A DNA stretch of 32,339 nt from an uncultured Clostridia bacterium. GTDB taxonomy: Bacteria; Bacillota; Clostridia; TANB77; CAG-465. Below, piece by piece: positions 18,003 through 27,439 of this stretch. The translations under genes were made by a program, and so were the position numbers. Within the stretch, counting starts at the first letter, position 1, and each line of letters begins with the position of its first letter. The notes below the pieces were generated by a model that made no database searches, was not told the origin of the DNA, and saw only the letters and a program-made list of their open reading frames with translations. Location: assembly GCA_947628575.1 (NCBI GenBank), contig CANRAK010000003.1, positions 1 to 32,339 on the forward strand, read 5' to 3'.

Positions 18003-18233
18003 ATGAATATAGAAAAAGGAAAAACATATAGACATTTTAAGGGCCATATTGTTAAAGTATTAGAAATTGGTACTAATACAGAAACAATGGAAGAAATGGT
18101 AGTATATGAGCATTTAGGAGATAATAAAATATGGATAAGACCATATGATATGTTTGCAAGTCAAGAAGACATTAGTAGTAGAAAAGATAATATAACTGGT
18201 CAAAAAACAAGATTTGAATTATATGAATTATAG
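18003..18233 (+). CDS. DUF1653-like small protein
   Basis: 76 aa; GKTYRHFKGHIVKVLEIGTNTETMEEMVVYEHLGDNKIWIRPYDMF. Confidence 0.85.
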   Translation: MNIEKGKTYRHFKGHIVKVLEIGTNTETMEEMVVYEHLGDNKIWIRPYDMFASQEDISSRKDNITGQKTRFELYEL

Positions 18234-18257
18234 GTAGAGTTTAGGCTCTACCTTTTT
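18232..18257 (+). terminator. Rho-independent terminator
   Basis: AGGTAGAG-TTTAGG-CTCTACCT followed by TTTT. Confidence 0.8.
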
Positions 18258-18313
18258 CTGCATTACATTTGTGTTAAAAATACATTACATAAATCACATT
18301 TAAATATTATTAA

Positions 18314-18342
18314 TTGTTAATATTGCTTAAAATGTGTATAAT
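18314..18342 (+). promoter_or_regulatory. SigA-type promoter of the unassigned two-gene operon
   Basis: TTGTTA (18314-18319), 17 nt, TATAAT (18337-18342); SD AGGAGG and ATG 18368 follow. Confidence 0.65.
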
Positions 18343-18367
18343 ATAGGTAAACATAGGAGGTTTATTT

Positions 18368-19666
18368 ATGGACGAGTTAAAAAATAAATTAATTGCAGAA
18401 TATATAGAAAGAAATAACATAAAACTTGATGAGAATCAAGATATAGAAGATGTATTAAATATAGAGGATAAATATGATGGATATAACTTAAAAGAGCTAT
18501 CTATTAATGATGAAAAAATATCAATAGAATATGACGAATATGATAATGTTATAAAAAGAACAAGAAATGGAAAAAATTATAAAGAAGTACTAAAGTATGA
18601 TTTTGATGGTAAATTAAACTCTAGTTATTATTCTGAAAAAACAAAAAATGATTTTGATGAAGAAATGTTAAATAAAACTGTTATAAAATATCATAGAAAT
18701 GGTTGTATAAGTAGCAAAACAAATGCTAAATTTACAGATAATAACACATATAATTATTATAAATCAGAAGGATTTACAAATAAAGGAGAACCTCTTTTTA
18801 GTGTAGAAGAAGAGACAAAGCATAATCCAATTCATGAAGATGGAAAAGAGTATAGTACAAAGGTAAGTAAGTCTTTTTATAACGAAGATGGAAAAGCTAT
18901 GTCAAAAAAATATTTTTTAGAAAAGTATCCTGAATATGCAGATGAAATAAATGCACTAGATGAAATGAAAAATGTAGATTATAAAATAAAAGAAGAAGTA
19001 GATGTAAATGGAAATTTAGCACGTCAAATAATACAATATGGAGATTATACTGAAGAAAAAGAATATAAAAATGGAAAATTAGCATCTAAATCTTTAGATA
19101 AAAATACAGAGCAAGAAATTTTACATAAGAAACAAATATATAATAAAAAAGGTGAACTAGAAATTAAGTCTTATGTAAATTATGATAAAGTGAAAAAAAC
19201 AGGTGAATCAAGAATTAGCAATGGACATGGCGACACTATTATGGCAATACATGTAGATAAAGATAAAAAAGCTAAATTAATGTGTTATTCTATAAATTCA
19301 ATAAACCCTAATGAACCAATAAGTAGCAATAAGTTTTATCAAGAGTGTGTGGAAAATGAAGGAAATAATGAGTCATTAAAAAAAGTATTAAATGAAAGAG
19401 ATGTCATATATAATTATACTATAACTAGTGGTTTTGATATTGAAGATGTTTCAAGTAATAAAAATAAACTAGTAAATAGCATTTTAGGAAAAATTAAATT
19501 ATCACGTGAAATGAAGGAATATGAAAAATATCAAGAATATTATCGTGAGTTACATGAAGAACAATCTAAAAAAATGAATAATGATAAAGATAAATTAAAA
19601 ATAGGAGAAAATAAAAGAGAAGAAAAAGATAAAAAAGCAAAAGAAAAAGAAGAGATAGGGAGATAG
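18368..19666 (+). CDS. Hypothetical protein, 432 aa, with MORN_2/YwqK- or YD-like degenerate beta repeats and a charged C-terminus
   Basis: Recurrent units such as EYDEYDNVIKRTRNGK, KYDFDGKLNSSYYSEK, KYHRNGCISSK, FYNEDGKAMSKKYF, EYKNGKLASKSL, IYNKKGELEIKSYV; no secretion signal seen. Confidence 0.65.
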   Translation: MDELKNKLIAEYIERNNIKLDENQDIEDVLNIEDKYDGYNLKELSINDEKISIEYDEYDNVIKRTRNGKNYKEVLKYDFDGKLNSSYYSEKTKNDFDEEMLNKTVIKYHRNGCISSKTNAKFTDNNTYNYYKSEGFTNKGEPLFSVEEETKHNPIHEDGKEYSTKVSKSFYNEDGKAMSKKYFLEKYPEYADEINALDEMKNVDYKIKEEVDVNGNLARQIIQYGDYTEEKEYKNGKLASKSLDKNTEQEILHKKQIYNKKGELEIKSYVNYDKVKKTGESRISNGHGDTIMAIHVDKDKKAKLMCYSINSINPNEPISSNKFYQECVENEGNNESLKKVLNERDVIYNYTITSGFDIEDVSSNKNKLVNSILGKIKLSREMKEYEKYQEYYRELHEEQSKKMNNDKDKLKIGENKREEKDKKAKEKEEIGR

Positions 19667-20002
19667 ATGCGTATGTTATTAGATAAAATAAAAAGTATAT
19701 TTTCTAGTGTTTTTGGTAATAGAAAAAAATTACCAGAAGTAGATTTTAACCAAATATATCAAGATTCAAAAAGTGGTAAAATAGACTTATATTCTTTAGA
19801 TGAAAATACTCTATCGAAGATAGATGAAACATTAGAAAAAGAAGTTATAATAGAAAAGAAAAATTTAGAAAAAGAGATAGGCGAAGAAATAGAGCTTTCA
19901 GAAGATGCAATTGATACAAAAATTCAAGAATTAATTGAAGAAATACATAGATTATTAGTTCAAGTTGAAGAAAGAAATAAAAAAATAGATGCAACTGTTT
20001 AA
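19667..20002 (+). CDS. Hypothetical coiled-coil protein, 111 aa (start 19667 or 19673)
   Basis: ATG immediately follows upstream TAG; LEKEVIIEKKNLEKEIGEEIE...IQELIEEIHRLLVQVEERNKK heptad-like. Confidence 0.6.
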   Translation: MRMLLDKIKSIFSSVFGNRKKLPEVDFNQIYQDSKSGKIDLYSLDENTLSKIDETLEKEVIIEKKNLEKEIGEEIELSEDAIDTKIQELIEEIHRLLVQVEERNKKIDATV

Positions 20003-20011
20003 AATGTGAAA

Positions 20012-20049
20012 GAATGGTACTAATTTGTATTAATTATTACCATTTTTTC
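20012..20049 (+). terminator. Probable terminator closing the two-gene operon
   Basis: AATGGTA...TACCATT followed by TTTTT. Confidence 0.6.
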
Positions 20050-20064
20050 TTTGGAGGAGTTTAA

Positions 20065-20664
20065 ATGAAGAAAATTGTAATGGCAACAAATAATGTAGGT
20101 AAAATAAATGAACTTAAAAAAATGCTAAAAGGATATGAAATTTATTCTCAAAAAGAAATGAAAATTGAAGATTTAAATGTTGAAGAAAACGGTGAGACTT
20201 TTGAGGAGAATGCTATAATTAAAGCTAATTCAATTAAAAATTTAGTTGGAAAAGACATATATATTTTAGCAGAAGATTCTGGTATATGTGTTGAAGCACT
20301 TAATGGATATCCTGGAGTAAAAACTAAAAGAGCAGCTCAAGAAGAGCTAAAAAAAGAAGTTACAAATGAAGAACGATATAAACTTTTAATAGAAAAAATG
20401 AAAGATATTGAAAATAGAAAAGTTATATGGCAAACAGTAGTAGCTCTAATTGAGCCTAATGGTAAAGTATCTACATTTATAGGAGAAGTTGAAGGTAGTG
20501 TTGCATATGAGATTACTGGAAATAATGGATTTGGATTTGACCCTATATTTTATATAAAAGAAGAAGGAAAGACTTTAGGACAAATGAGCTTTGAAGAAAA
20601 AGAAAAATATAGTGCCAGAAAAAGAGCAATTGAAAAATTAATTAAATATTTGGAAGAAAAATAA
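20065..20664 (+). CDS. rdgB: XTP/dITP diphosphatase (RdgB/HAM1 family)
   Basis: MKKIVMATNNVGKINELKKML, LAEDSGICVEALNGYPGVKTKR, GFGFDPIFY, SARKRAIEKL. Confidence 0.93.
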   Translation: MKKIVMATNNVGKINELKKMLKGYEIYSQKEMKIEDLNVEENGETFEENAIIKANSIKNLVGKDIYILAEDSGICVEALNGYPGVKTKRAAQEELKKEVTNEERYKLLIEKMKDIENRKVIWQTVVALIEPNGKVSTFIGEVEGSVAYEITGNNGFGFDPIFYIKEEGKTLGQMSFEEKEKYSARKRAIEKLIKYLEEK

Positions 20665-20757
20665 AAATTTGTAATAAAAACAAAAAAATGTAAAAAACAT
20701 TTTGATTTTTAGTTATTTATGATATACTATAATATATGTAAAGTATGGAGGATGTAT

Positions 20758-21972
20758 ATGAATAGTAAAAAAGGAATATCAAAAATTGCAATAGTAATTA
20801 TTATTTTTGTTGTTATATTATTAATAGCAGGTGGAACTATATTAACTATATGGCTTATAGATAAAAATAAACCTGTAACTGAAGTAAAACTTTATGAAGA
20901 ATATAATGAAGGACAGGAAATTTCAAATGATGAATTTGAAGAAGATGAAGTATTAACACCACTTGCAAAAGGTTTAACAGAATATAGAAATGACGAGCTT
21001 GGTGTAAGATTTGGTTATTTTGATAGTATGGAAATACCTGTTGATGAAGAGGCAGATGATGGTACATATATTTCAACAATCAATTCTGAAGAAAAATCTA
21101 CTGTAATTCAACTTAGAATTGGAAAAATAGATGTATCACAACCAGGTATTGATCATATAGATAAACAAAAAGCTGCTCTAAAACAAGAACTAATTGAAGC
21201 TGAAACTTATGAAATAGAAGTTGAAGAAAACGGAAAGAAAGTTACTAAAACTATTGTACCTACAGAAGATGAAGTATCAGATATAGATATATCTTATACA
21301 TTATTTGCAGGACAATTAGCTGTTAGATTTAAATATACAGAAAATGATATGGAAGCAGCTAGAGTATTAACTATTAAGGATGAGAAGGTATACTCTTTAA
21401 CATATAAAGCTGAAAAGGATGATTATAATTATAATGACCAAGAAAAAATATTCCAAACTTTTGAATTTATAGATAGAATTGATGATGTAAAACCAGATGA
21501 TTTAAATACAGTCGTTATAAATGGTAAAGAGTATAGTTTACCAATGAAAGTATCAAATATTGAAGGTTTACCTATAGATTCAAAATACTCTACTGGAAAA
21601 ATTCAACCTAATTATTATACAGTAGTATCACTATATGAATTACAAAATCCAAAATATAGTGGATACATATACAATGCAAGAGCTAGTGTAAATGAAATAG
21701 GTAAAGGATATATTACTGCAATATCTACAGATGTTGACAGAGGAGGAAATATTAAAATATATAAAGGTGTAGAAATTGGAACTACATATGCTAAAGTTAA
21801 AGAATTATTAGGAAGCCCAACTAAGCAATATTATTCAGATGATGAGTCTACACTAACAAACATTTATCAGATACAAGGTGTTACAATACAACTTAGATTT
21901 AGAAATGATGATTTATCTAAACCAGACGAAACATCAAAAGTAGTATCAATATTACTTAGAGTTCCTAGATAA
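20758..21972 (+). CDS. Membrane-anchored hypothetical protein (start refined from 20719)
   Basis: GGAGG SD then MNSKKGISKIAIVIIIFVVILLIAGGTILTIWLIDKN; C-terminal KGVEIGTTYAKVKELLGSPTKQYYSDD... Confidence 0.7.
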   Translation: MNSKKGISKIAIVIIIFVVILLIAGGTILTIWLIDKNKPVTEVKLYEEYNEGQEISNDEFEEDEVLTPLAKGLTEYRNDELGVRFGYFDSMEIPVDEEADDGTYISTINSEEKSTVIQLRIGKIDVSQPGIDHIDKQKAALKQELIEAETYEIEVEENGKKVTKTIVPTEDEVSDIDISYTLFAGQLAVRFKYTENDMEAARVLTIKDEKVYSLTYKAEKDDYNYNDQEKIFQTFEFIDRIDDVKPDDLNTVVINGKEYSLPMKVSNIEGLPIDSKYSTGKIQPNYYTVVSLYELQNPKYSGYIYNARASVNEIGKGYITAISTDVDRGGNIKIYKGVEIGTTYAKVKELLGSPTKQYYSDDESTLTNIYQIQGVTIQLRFRNDDLSKPDETSKVVSILLRVPR

Positions 21973-21990
21973 ATTAAAATATAATATAAA

Positions 21991-22030
21991 ACCACTTGTT
22001 TTAAATTCTTTTTAAAGCAAGTGGCTTTAT
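21991..22030 (+). terminator. Terminator-like hairpin
   Basis: CCACTTG(TTTTAAA)...(TTTAAA)GCAAGTGG plus T-rich flank. Confidence 0.7.
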
Positions 22031-22122
22031 TATGCTAAATTATTATTTTTTCCTTTCAATTTATATATATTTGTAGTAAAATATATATATCAAAAAATAT
22101 ATTCTAATGAAGGAGGTAAATA

Positions 22123-23808
22123 ATGCAAAGAATTTGGAATTTGAAGAAATATGATAATAATTTAGTTGAGAAGATAAGAGAAGAGTATAAAGTTTCTGAA
22201 ATTATGGCTAAGCTTATTATATCAAGAGATATAGATTTTAAAGATATAGATAGCTTTTTAAATGGCACTTTAGATGATTTAAATGACCCATATAAGATAA
22301 AAGATATGGATAAATTTGTTAAAAGGGTAGATGAAGCTATAAAAAATAAAGAAAAAATTTGCATTTATGGTGACTATGATGTAGATGGTATTACTAGTAT
22401 AACCATAATGTATAAATTTTTAACTAAGCTTGGTGCAGATATTATGTATTATTTACCAGATAGACTAATTGAAGGATATGGAATAAATAATAATGCCCTA
22501 AAGGAAATTAAAAATAAAGGAGTATCATTAATTATTACAGTAGACTGTGGTATTACAGCAATAGAAGAAGTAAAATTTGCTAAGGAGCTAGGTCTAGATG
22601 TATGTATAACTGACCATCATGAGTGTGCACCGGAATTGCCAGATGCTCTAGCAATAGTAAATCCTAAAAGAAAAGATGATACATCTTCATTTAAGCTACT
22701 TGCAGGTGTTGGTGTAGCATTTAAGTGTATTAGTGCAATAGCAATAAAATATAATTTAGATAAAGATGAGTATCTAAAATATTTAGATATAGTTTCTATT
22801 GGAACTATATCAGATATAGTTCCACTTATAGGGGAAAATAGGATTATATCTAAATATGGACTAAAAATGATGGAAAACACAGAAAATATAGGACTTAAAG
22901 CATTGCTAAAACTAGTAAATGCTAAAGAAATAGATAGTATGATGGTATCATTTGGAATGGCACCAAGAATAAATGCTTGTGGCAGAATGGGTAATGCTTC
23001 TGCAGCAGTCAAACTGTTGCTTGAAAAGGATAAAAATACAGCAGAGAAAATAGCATTAGAGCTAGATAATTTAAATCAAGAAAGAAAAAATGTTGAAACT
23101 ATAATATTTAATGATGCTATGGAAATAATAAAGGAAAAAAATCTTGAATCAAAAAATAGTATCGTACTATATAAAGATTCTTGGCATAATGGTGTTATAG
23201 GAATTGTTGCATCTAGACTTGTTAATATGTATTATAAGCCTGTAATACTACTAACTAAAGAAAATGGTATTATACGTGGTTCAGGACGTTGTCCAGCTGG
23301 ATTTTCAATTTATGATGCACTAACTGATTGTAAAGATAAACTAATACAATTTGGAGGTCATGAGCTAGCAGCAGGACTTAGCGTACAAGAAGATATGCTA
23401 GAAGAATTTATACAATCATTTGAAGAAGCTTCTTTTAAAAGAAAAGATGCTATTTCTGAACAGATTATAAATATAGATGCACAAATAGAAAGAAAAGACT
23501 TAAATATACAGATAATTAGAGATATTAGGACTCTTAAGCCATATGGACAGTCTAATCAGGTACCAATATTTGTATATAAAAATTTAAAAGTTAATGCTAT
23601 AAGAACAATAAAGGACGATAAGCATTTAAAACTAGTATTAAAAGATGATAAAAGCTTAATAGATGCTGTTGGATTTTCAATGGGACCTAGACGTGATGAG
23701 ATAAGGATAGGAGATAAAATAGATGTTGTAGGTAATGTAGAAGTTAATACATACAACACACCTAAAACTATACAACTAGTATTACAAGACTTTAAAAAGT
23801 CAATTTAA
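22123..23808 (+). CDS. recJ: Single-stranded-DNA-specific exonuclease RecJ
   Basis: 561 aa; IYGDYDVDGITSITIMYKFL, TVDCGI, TDHHECAPELPDALAIVNPK, GSGRCPAGFSIYDAL, FGGHELAAGL. Confidence 0.93.
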   Translation: MQRIWNLKKYDNNLVEKIREEYKVSEIMAKLIISRDIDFKDIDSFLNGTLDDLNDPYKIKDMDKFVKRVDEAIKNKEKICIYGDYDVDGITSITIMYKFLTKLGADIMYYLPDRLIEGYGINNNALKEIKNKGVSLIITVDCGITAIEEVKFAKELGLDVCITDHHECAPELPDALAIVNPKRKDDTSSFKLLAGVGVAFKCISAIAIKYNLDKDEYLKYLDIVSIGTISDIVPLIGENRIISKYGLKMMENTENIGLKALLKLVNAKEIDSMMVSFGMAPRINACGRMGNASAAVKLLLEKDKNTAEKIALELDNLNQERKNVETIIFNDAMEIIKEKNLESKNSIVLYKDSWHNGVIGIVASRLVNMYYKPVILLTKENGIIRGSGRCPAGFSIYDALTDCKDKLIQFGGHELAAGLSVQEDMLEEFIQSFEEASFKRKDAISEQIINIDAQIERKDLNIQIIRDIRTLKPYGQSNQVPIFVYKNLKVNAIRTIKDDKHLKLVLKDDKSLIDAVGFSMGPRRDEIRIGDKIDVVGNVEVNTYNTPKTIQLVLQDFKKSI

Positions 23809-23822
23809 AATAGGAGATGTAA

Positions 23823-25988
23823 ATGGAACAAAAAGATTATTTAGAAGAAATAAAAAATGTATTGGAAAAAGAGAATATAAAATATGAATTAGATGAACTA
23901 GAAAAAGTAGTAGAATATGCAAAAGATAGCTATAAAGACAAACAAATACTTAACGATAGTACAATAGATTTTGTACTTGAAGTAGCAAGTGAAGTAGCTA
24001 CATTAAGACTAGACGATAAATCTATATATGCAGCTCTTATGTACCCTATTGTAGATTATGATGATTTTGATGAGAAAAAATTATCTGAAGTTGCTGGTGA
24101 AGAAACAACAGATTTAATCTTAACTTTAAAACAGTTAGAAGAAGATTATAAAAAAGAAGATAAAATAAATATATCAACAAATCCAGAAGTGCTAAGAAAT
24201 ATGTTTATGGCTATTGCAAAGGATATAAGAGTAGTAATTATTAAAATAGCTGAAAGACTATCTTATATGAGAAGAATGAATACATTAGATAATAGCGTAA
24301 AGGAGCAAATAGCAAAAGAGTGCTTAGAAATATATGCTCCTATAGCTCATAGACTTGGTATGTCAAAAGTAAAATCTGAACTTGAAGATATATCTTTTAG
24401 AATTTTACTACCAGAAGAATATCACAATATAAAAGAGCAAATTGATGAGAAAAAAGAAGAAAGAGAAGCATATATTGATGCAAGGATAAAAGAAGTAACA
24501 GAAAAGCTTAAAGAGCAAAATATAGAAGCAACTATATATGGTAGACCAAAACATTTTTATAGTATATATAAGAAAATGAAAGCAAAATCATGTAAAGCAG
24601 ATGATTTATTTGACCTTATTGCAATAAGAGTTATTGTAAACTCAATAAAAGACTGCTATAGTGTATTAGGAATTGTACATGATATGTATAAGCCAATGCC
24701 TGGTAGATTTAAAGATTATATTGCTGTACCAAAGACAAATATGTATCAGTCACTTCATACTACTGTTTTTGGTGAAGGTGGTAGACCATTTGAAATACAA
24801 ATACGTACATGGGATATGCACAATGTAGCTGAACGTGGTATTGCAGCACACTTTTCATATAAAGAAAAAAGTAAGAAAATATCTGAGGCAGATAAAAAGA
24901 TTATTTGGCTTAGAAAAACTTTAGAGATACAAAAAGAACTAGCAGATAATACTGAGAATATGGATAAAATTAAAACTGAGATATTTGGAGAAGAAGTTTT
25001 TGTATTTACACCTAAAGGAGATATTAAGTCTATGCCTAAAGGCTCAACACCAATAGATTTTGCATATTCAATTCATCAAAAAGTTGCAGAGCAAATGGTA
25101 GGTGCTAAAATAAATGGAAGAATGGTACCACTTAATACTAAGCTTGAAAACAAAGATGTTGTTGAAGTTGTAACAAGTAAAAATTCAAAAGGACCTAATA
25201 GAGACTGGCTTAAATATGTAAAGACTACAAGTGCTAAAAATAAAATAACTAGTTTCTTGAAAAAAGAAGGTAGAGAAATTAATATCCAAAGTGGTAAAGA
25301 GTCTTTTGATAAAATTTTAAGAAAGCAAAAATATTCACGTGATGAACTATTAAAAGATGAATTTATAGAGCCTGCTTTAAAAAGATTTAATTGCAAAACA
25401 TTAGATGATTGTTATGAAAATATAGGATTTGGTAGTATATCACCTGTAAAAGTGGTTAATAAAATTGTAGAGTTATATGAAGATAGTATTAATCCAACAG
25501 ATGACTCAAAGTTAAAAGTAGTTACTAAGAAAAGAAAAAATAATAGTAATGATTTAGTAGAAGTAGAAGGAATAGATAACTGCTTAGTTAAATTTGCTAG
25601 ATGCTGTTCACCAATACCAGGAGATGATATAGTAGGATATATTACTTTTTCAAATGGTATTTCAATTCATAGAAAAGACTGTGCTAATTTAAAAGCATTA
25701 GATATAGAAGCAAGAACTATAAAAGTATCATGGAAAGAGCAAACACAAGCTGAATTTACAGCACGTGTTGTTGTAAAAGCAAATGATAGAGATGGAGTAC
25801 TTGCAGATATATTAAAAACTATGCGAGAACTAAAAATAGATATAACTGAAATAAGTACTAAAGTTACACAAGATAGAGAAAATATAACTAATTTATGTGC
25901 AACAGTTAAAGATATAAACACTATGCAGACTATGATAAAAGCATTAAGAAAAATAGATAGTGTTTTTGATGTAAGGAGAATAAAATAA
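23823..25988 (+). CDS. rel: Long RelA/SpoT homolog: (p)ppGpp synthetase with TGS and ACT domains; hydrolase motifs appear absent
   Basis: 721 aa; YGRPKHFYSIYKKMK, FDLIAIRVIV, PGRFKDYIAVPKTNMYQSLHTTV, FEIQIRT; TGS VFTPKGDIKSMPKGSTPIDFAYSIH; CCSPIPGDDIVGYIT; C-terminal ACT. Confidence 0.93.
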   Translation: MEQKDYLEEIKNVLEKENIKYELDELEKVVEYAKDSYKDKQILNDSTIDFVLEVASEVATLRLDDKSIYAALMYPIVDYDDFDEKKLSEVAGEETTDLILTLKQLEEDYKKEDKINISTNPEVLRNMFMAIAKDIRVVIIKIAERLSYMRRMNTLDNSVKEQIAKECLEIYAPIAHRLGMSKVKSELEDISFRILLPEEYHNIKEQIDEKKEEREAYIDARIKEVTEKLKEQNIEATIYGRPKHFYSIYKKMKAKSCKADDLFDLIAIRVIVNSIKDCYSVLGIVHDMYKPMPGRFKDYIAVPKTNMYQSLHTTVFGEGGRPFEIQIRTWDMHNVAERGIAAHFSYKEKSKKISEADKKIIWLRKTLEIQKELADNTENMDKIKTEIFGEEVFVFTPKGDIKSMPKGSTPIDFAYSIHQKVAEQMVGAKINGRMVPLNTKLENKDVVEVVTSKNSKGPNRDWLKYVKTTSAKNKITSFLKKEGREINIQSGKESFDKILRKQKYSRDELLKDEFIEPALKRFNCKTLDDCYENIGFGSISPVKVVNKIVELYEDSINPTDDSKLKVVTKKRKNNSNDLVEVEGIDNCLVKFARCCSPIPGDDIVGYITFSNGISIHRKDCANLKALDIEARTIKVSWKEQTQAEFTARVVVKANDRDGVLADILKTMRELKIDITEISTKVTQDRENITNLCATVKDINTMQTMIKALRKIDSVFDVRRIK

Positions 25989-25991
25989 TAT

Positions 25992-26702
25992 ATGGTTAAT
26001 ATAGAAGAAGTACAACTAGAGATATTAGACACAGGGCATATAACTAATTGTTATATCTTATATAACAATGAAAAAGAGGCTTTAATAGTAGACCCTGCAT
26101 TTAATTCAGAAGTTATAATAAATAAAATAGAAAAACTAAATTTAAAACCTAAATATGTGTTATTAACACATGCTCATGCTGACCATACAATGGCATTAAA
26201 TGAAATAGTTGAAAAGTATAATATAAATGTTATAGCAAATAAAAAAGAAAAAAATATGATTGAAGGAAAAGTCAATGATTACGCTGATGTATTTGGACTT
26301 AAGACAATAGAAAAGCCATTAGATAAATTTATTTATTTAAAAGATGGAGAAATAATTAAACTTGGTAATGATGAAATTAAGATGATACATACTCCTGGTC
26401 ATACAGTTGGTAGTGTTTGTTATTACATAGTAAACCAAAATATGTTACTTACAGGTGATACATTATTTAAAGACTGTTTTGGAAGATGCGACTTAGCTAC
26501 AGGTAGTATAGATGATATGATTAAATCGTTAATAAAATTATATAAAGAATATAATAATTGTAGAATATATCCAGGCCATGAATCAGTAGGTGTTACAGTT
26601 GAAGATACATATTATTATATAAAAATATATCTAAGAAAAAGCTTTCAATTTGACTTAGATAGTTATGTTAAAGATGATGGAGGAAAATATGAATCACTTT
26701 AA
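25992..26702 (+). CDS. MBL-fold metallo-hydrolase (glyoxalase II-like)
   Basis: 236 aa; LLTHAHADHTMAL, MIHTPGHTVGSVCYY, LTGDTLFKDCFGRCDL, IYPGHES. Confidence 0.9.
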   Translation: MVNIEEVQLEILDTGHITNCYILYNNEKEALIVDPAFNSEVIINKIEKLNLKPKYVLLTHAHADHTMALNEIVEKYNINVIANKKEKNMIEGKVNDYADVFGLKTIEKPLDKFIYLKDGEIIKLGNDEIKMIHTPGHTVGSVCYYIVNQNMLLTGDTLFKDCFGRCDLATGSIDDMIKSLIKLYKEYNNCRIYPGHESVGVTVEDTYYYIKIYLRKSFQFDLDSYVKDDGGKYESL

Positions 26703-27351
26703 AGATATAATAGAAGAAGAAAGTACAAAAGAATATTACAAAGAGCTACATGAATTTGTGTATAAAGCATATGAGGAGAGTACAGTTTTTCCAGATAAGA
26801 AAAATATATTTGCAGCACTTAAATATACCCCTTATGAAAATGTAAAAGTAGTAATTTTAGGACAAGACCCATATCATGGTCTTGGTGAAGCACATGGAAT
26901 GGCATTTTCAGTGTGTCCTGGTATTAAGACACCACCATCACTTCAAAATATATATAAAGAGTTAAATCAAGAATTAGGATGTTATATTCCTAATAATGGT
27001 TATTTAATGAAATGGTCTAAACAAGGTGTATTACTTTTAAACTCAGTTTTAACTGTAAAAAAAGATACTCCTGCATCTCATAGAGGAATAGGCTGGGAGA
27101 CTTTTACAGATAGAATAATAGAGGAAATTAATAAAAAAGAAGAACCTGTAGTATTTATGCTTTGGGGAAATTTTGCTAGATCTAAAAAATATTTAATTAC
27201 TAACCCTAAACATCTAGTACTTGAGGCTCCACATCCAAGTCCATTTTCTGCAAGAACAGGATTTTTTGGATGTAACCATTTTATAAAAGCAAATGAATTT
27301 TTAATAGCTAATAATAAAGAGCCTATAGATTGGCAAATAGAAAATATATAG
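26689..27351 (+). CDS. ung: Uracil-DNA glycosylase family 1 (start refined from 26665)
   Basis: VVILGQDPYHGLGEAHGMAFSV, LLLNSVLTV, VFMLWGNFA, HPSPFSAR; GGAGG SD before 26689. Confidence 0.95.
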   Translation: MNHFKDIIEEESTKEYYKELHEFVYKAYEESTVFPDKKNIFAALKYTPYENVKVVILGQDPYHGLGEAHGMAFSVCPGIKTPPSLQNIYKELNQELGCYIPNNGYLMKWSKQGVLLLNSVLTVKKDTPASHRGIGWETFTDRIIEEINKKEEPVVFMLWGNFARSKKYLITNPKHLVLEAPHPSPFSARTGFFGCNHFIKANEFLIANNKEPIDWQIENI

Positions 27352-27353
27352 AT

Positions 27354-27390
27354 ATGCAGGATATTAAGTTATCCTGCATTTATGTTTTAT
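27354..27390 (+). terminator. Terminator-like hairpin
   Basis: ATGCAGGATA-TTAAGT-TATCCTGCAT; weak U-tract. Confidence 0.6.
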
Positions 27391-27439
27391 TAAAATACAT
27401 ATTTTAAAAATCAAATTCATATATATTATTGGTGATATT

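Noticed and set aside
18897-21079. ORFs 18897-19085 (-) and 20855-21079 (-)
   Set aside because: Leu/His-rich antisense translations of A-rich genes, no start signals.
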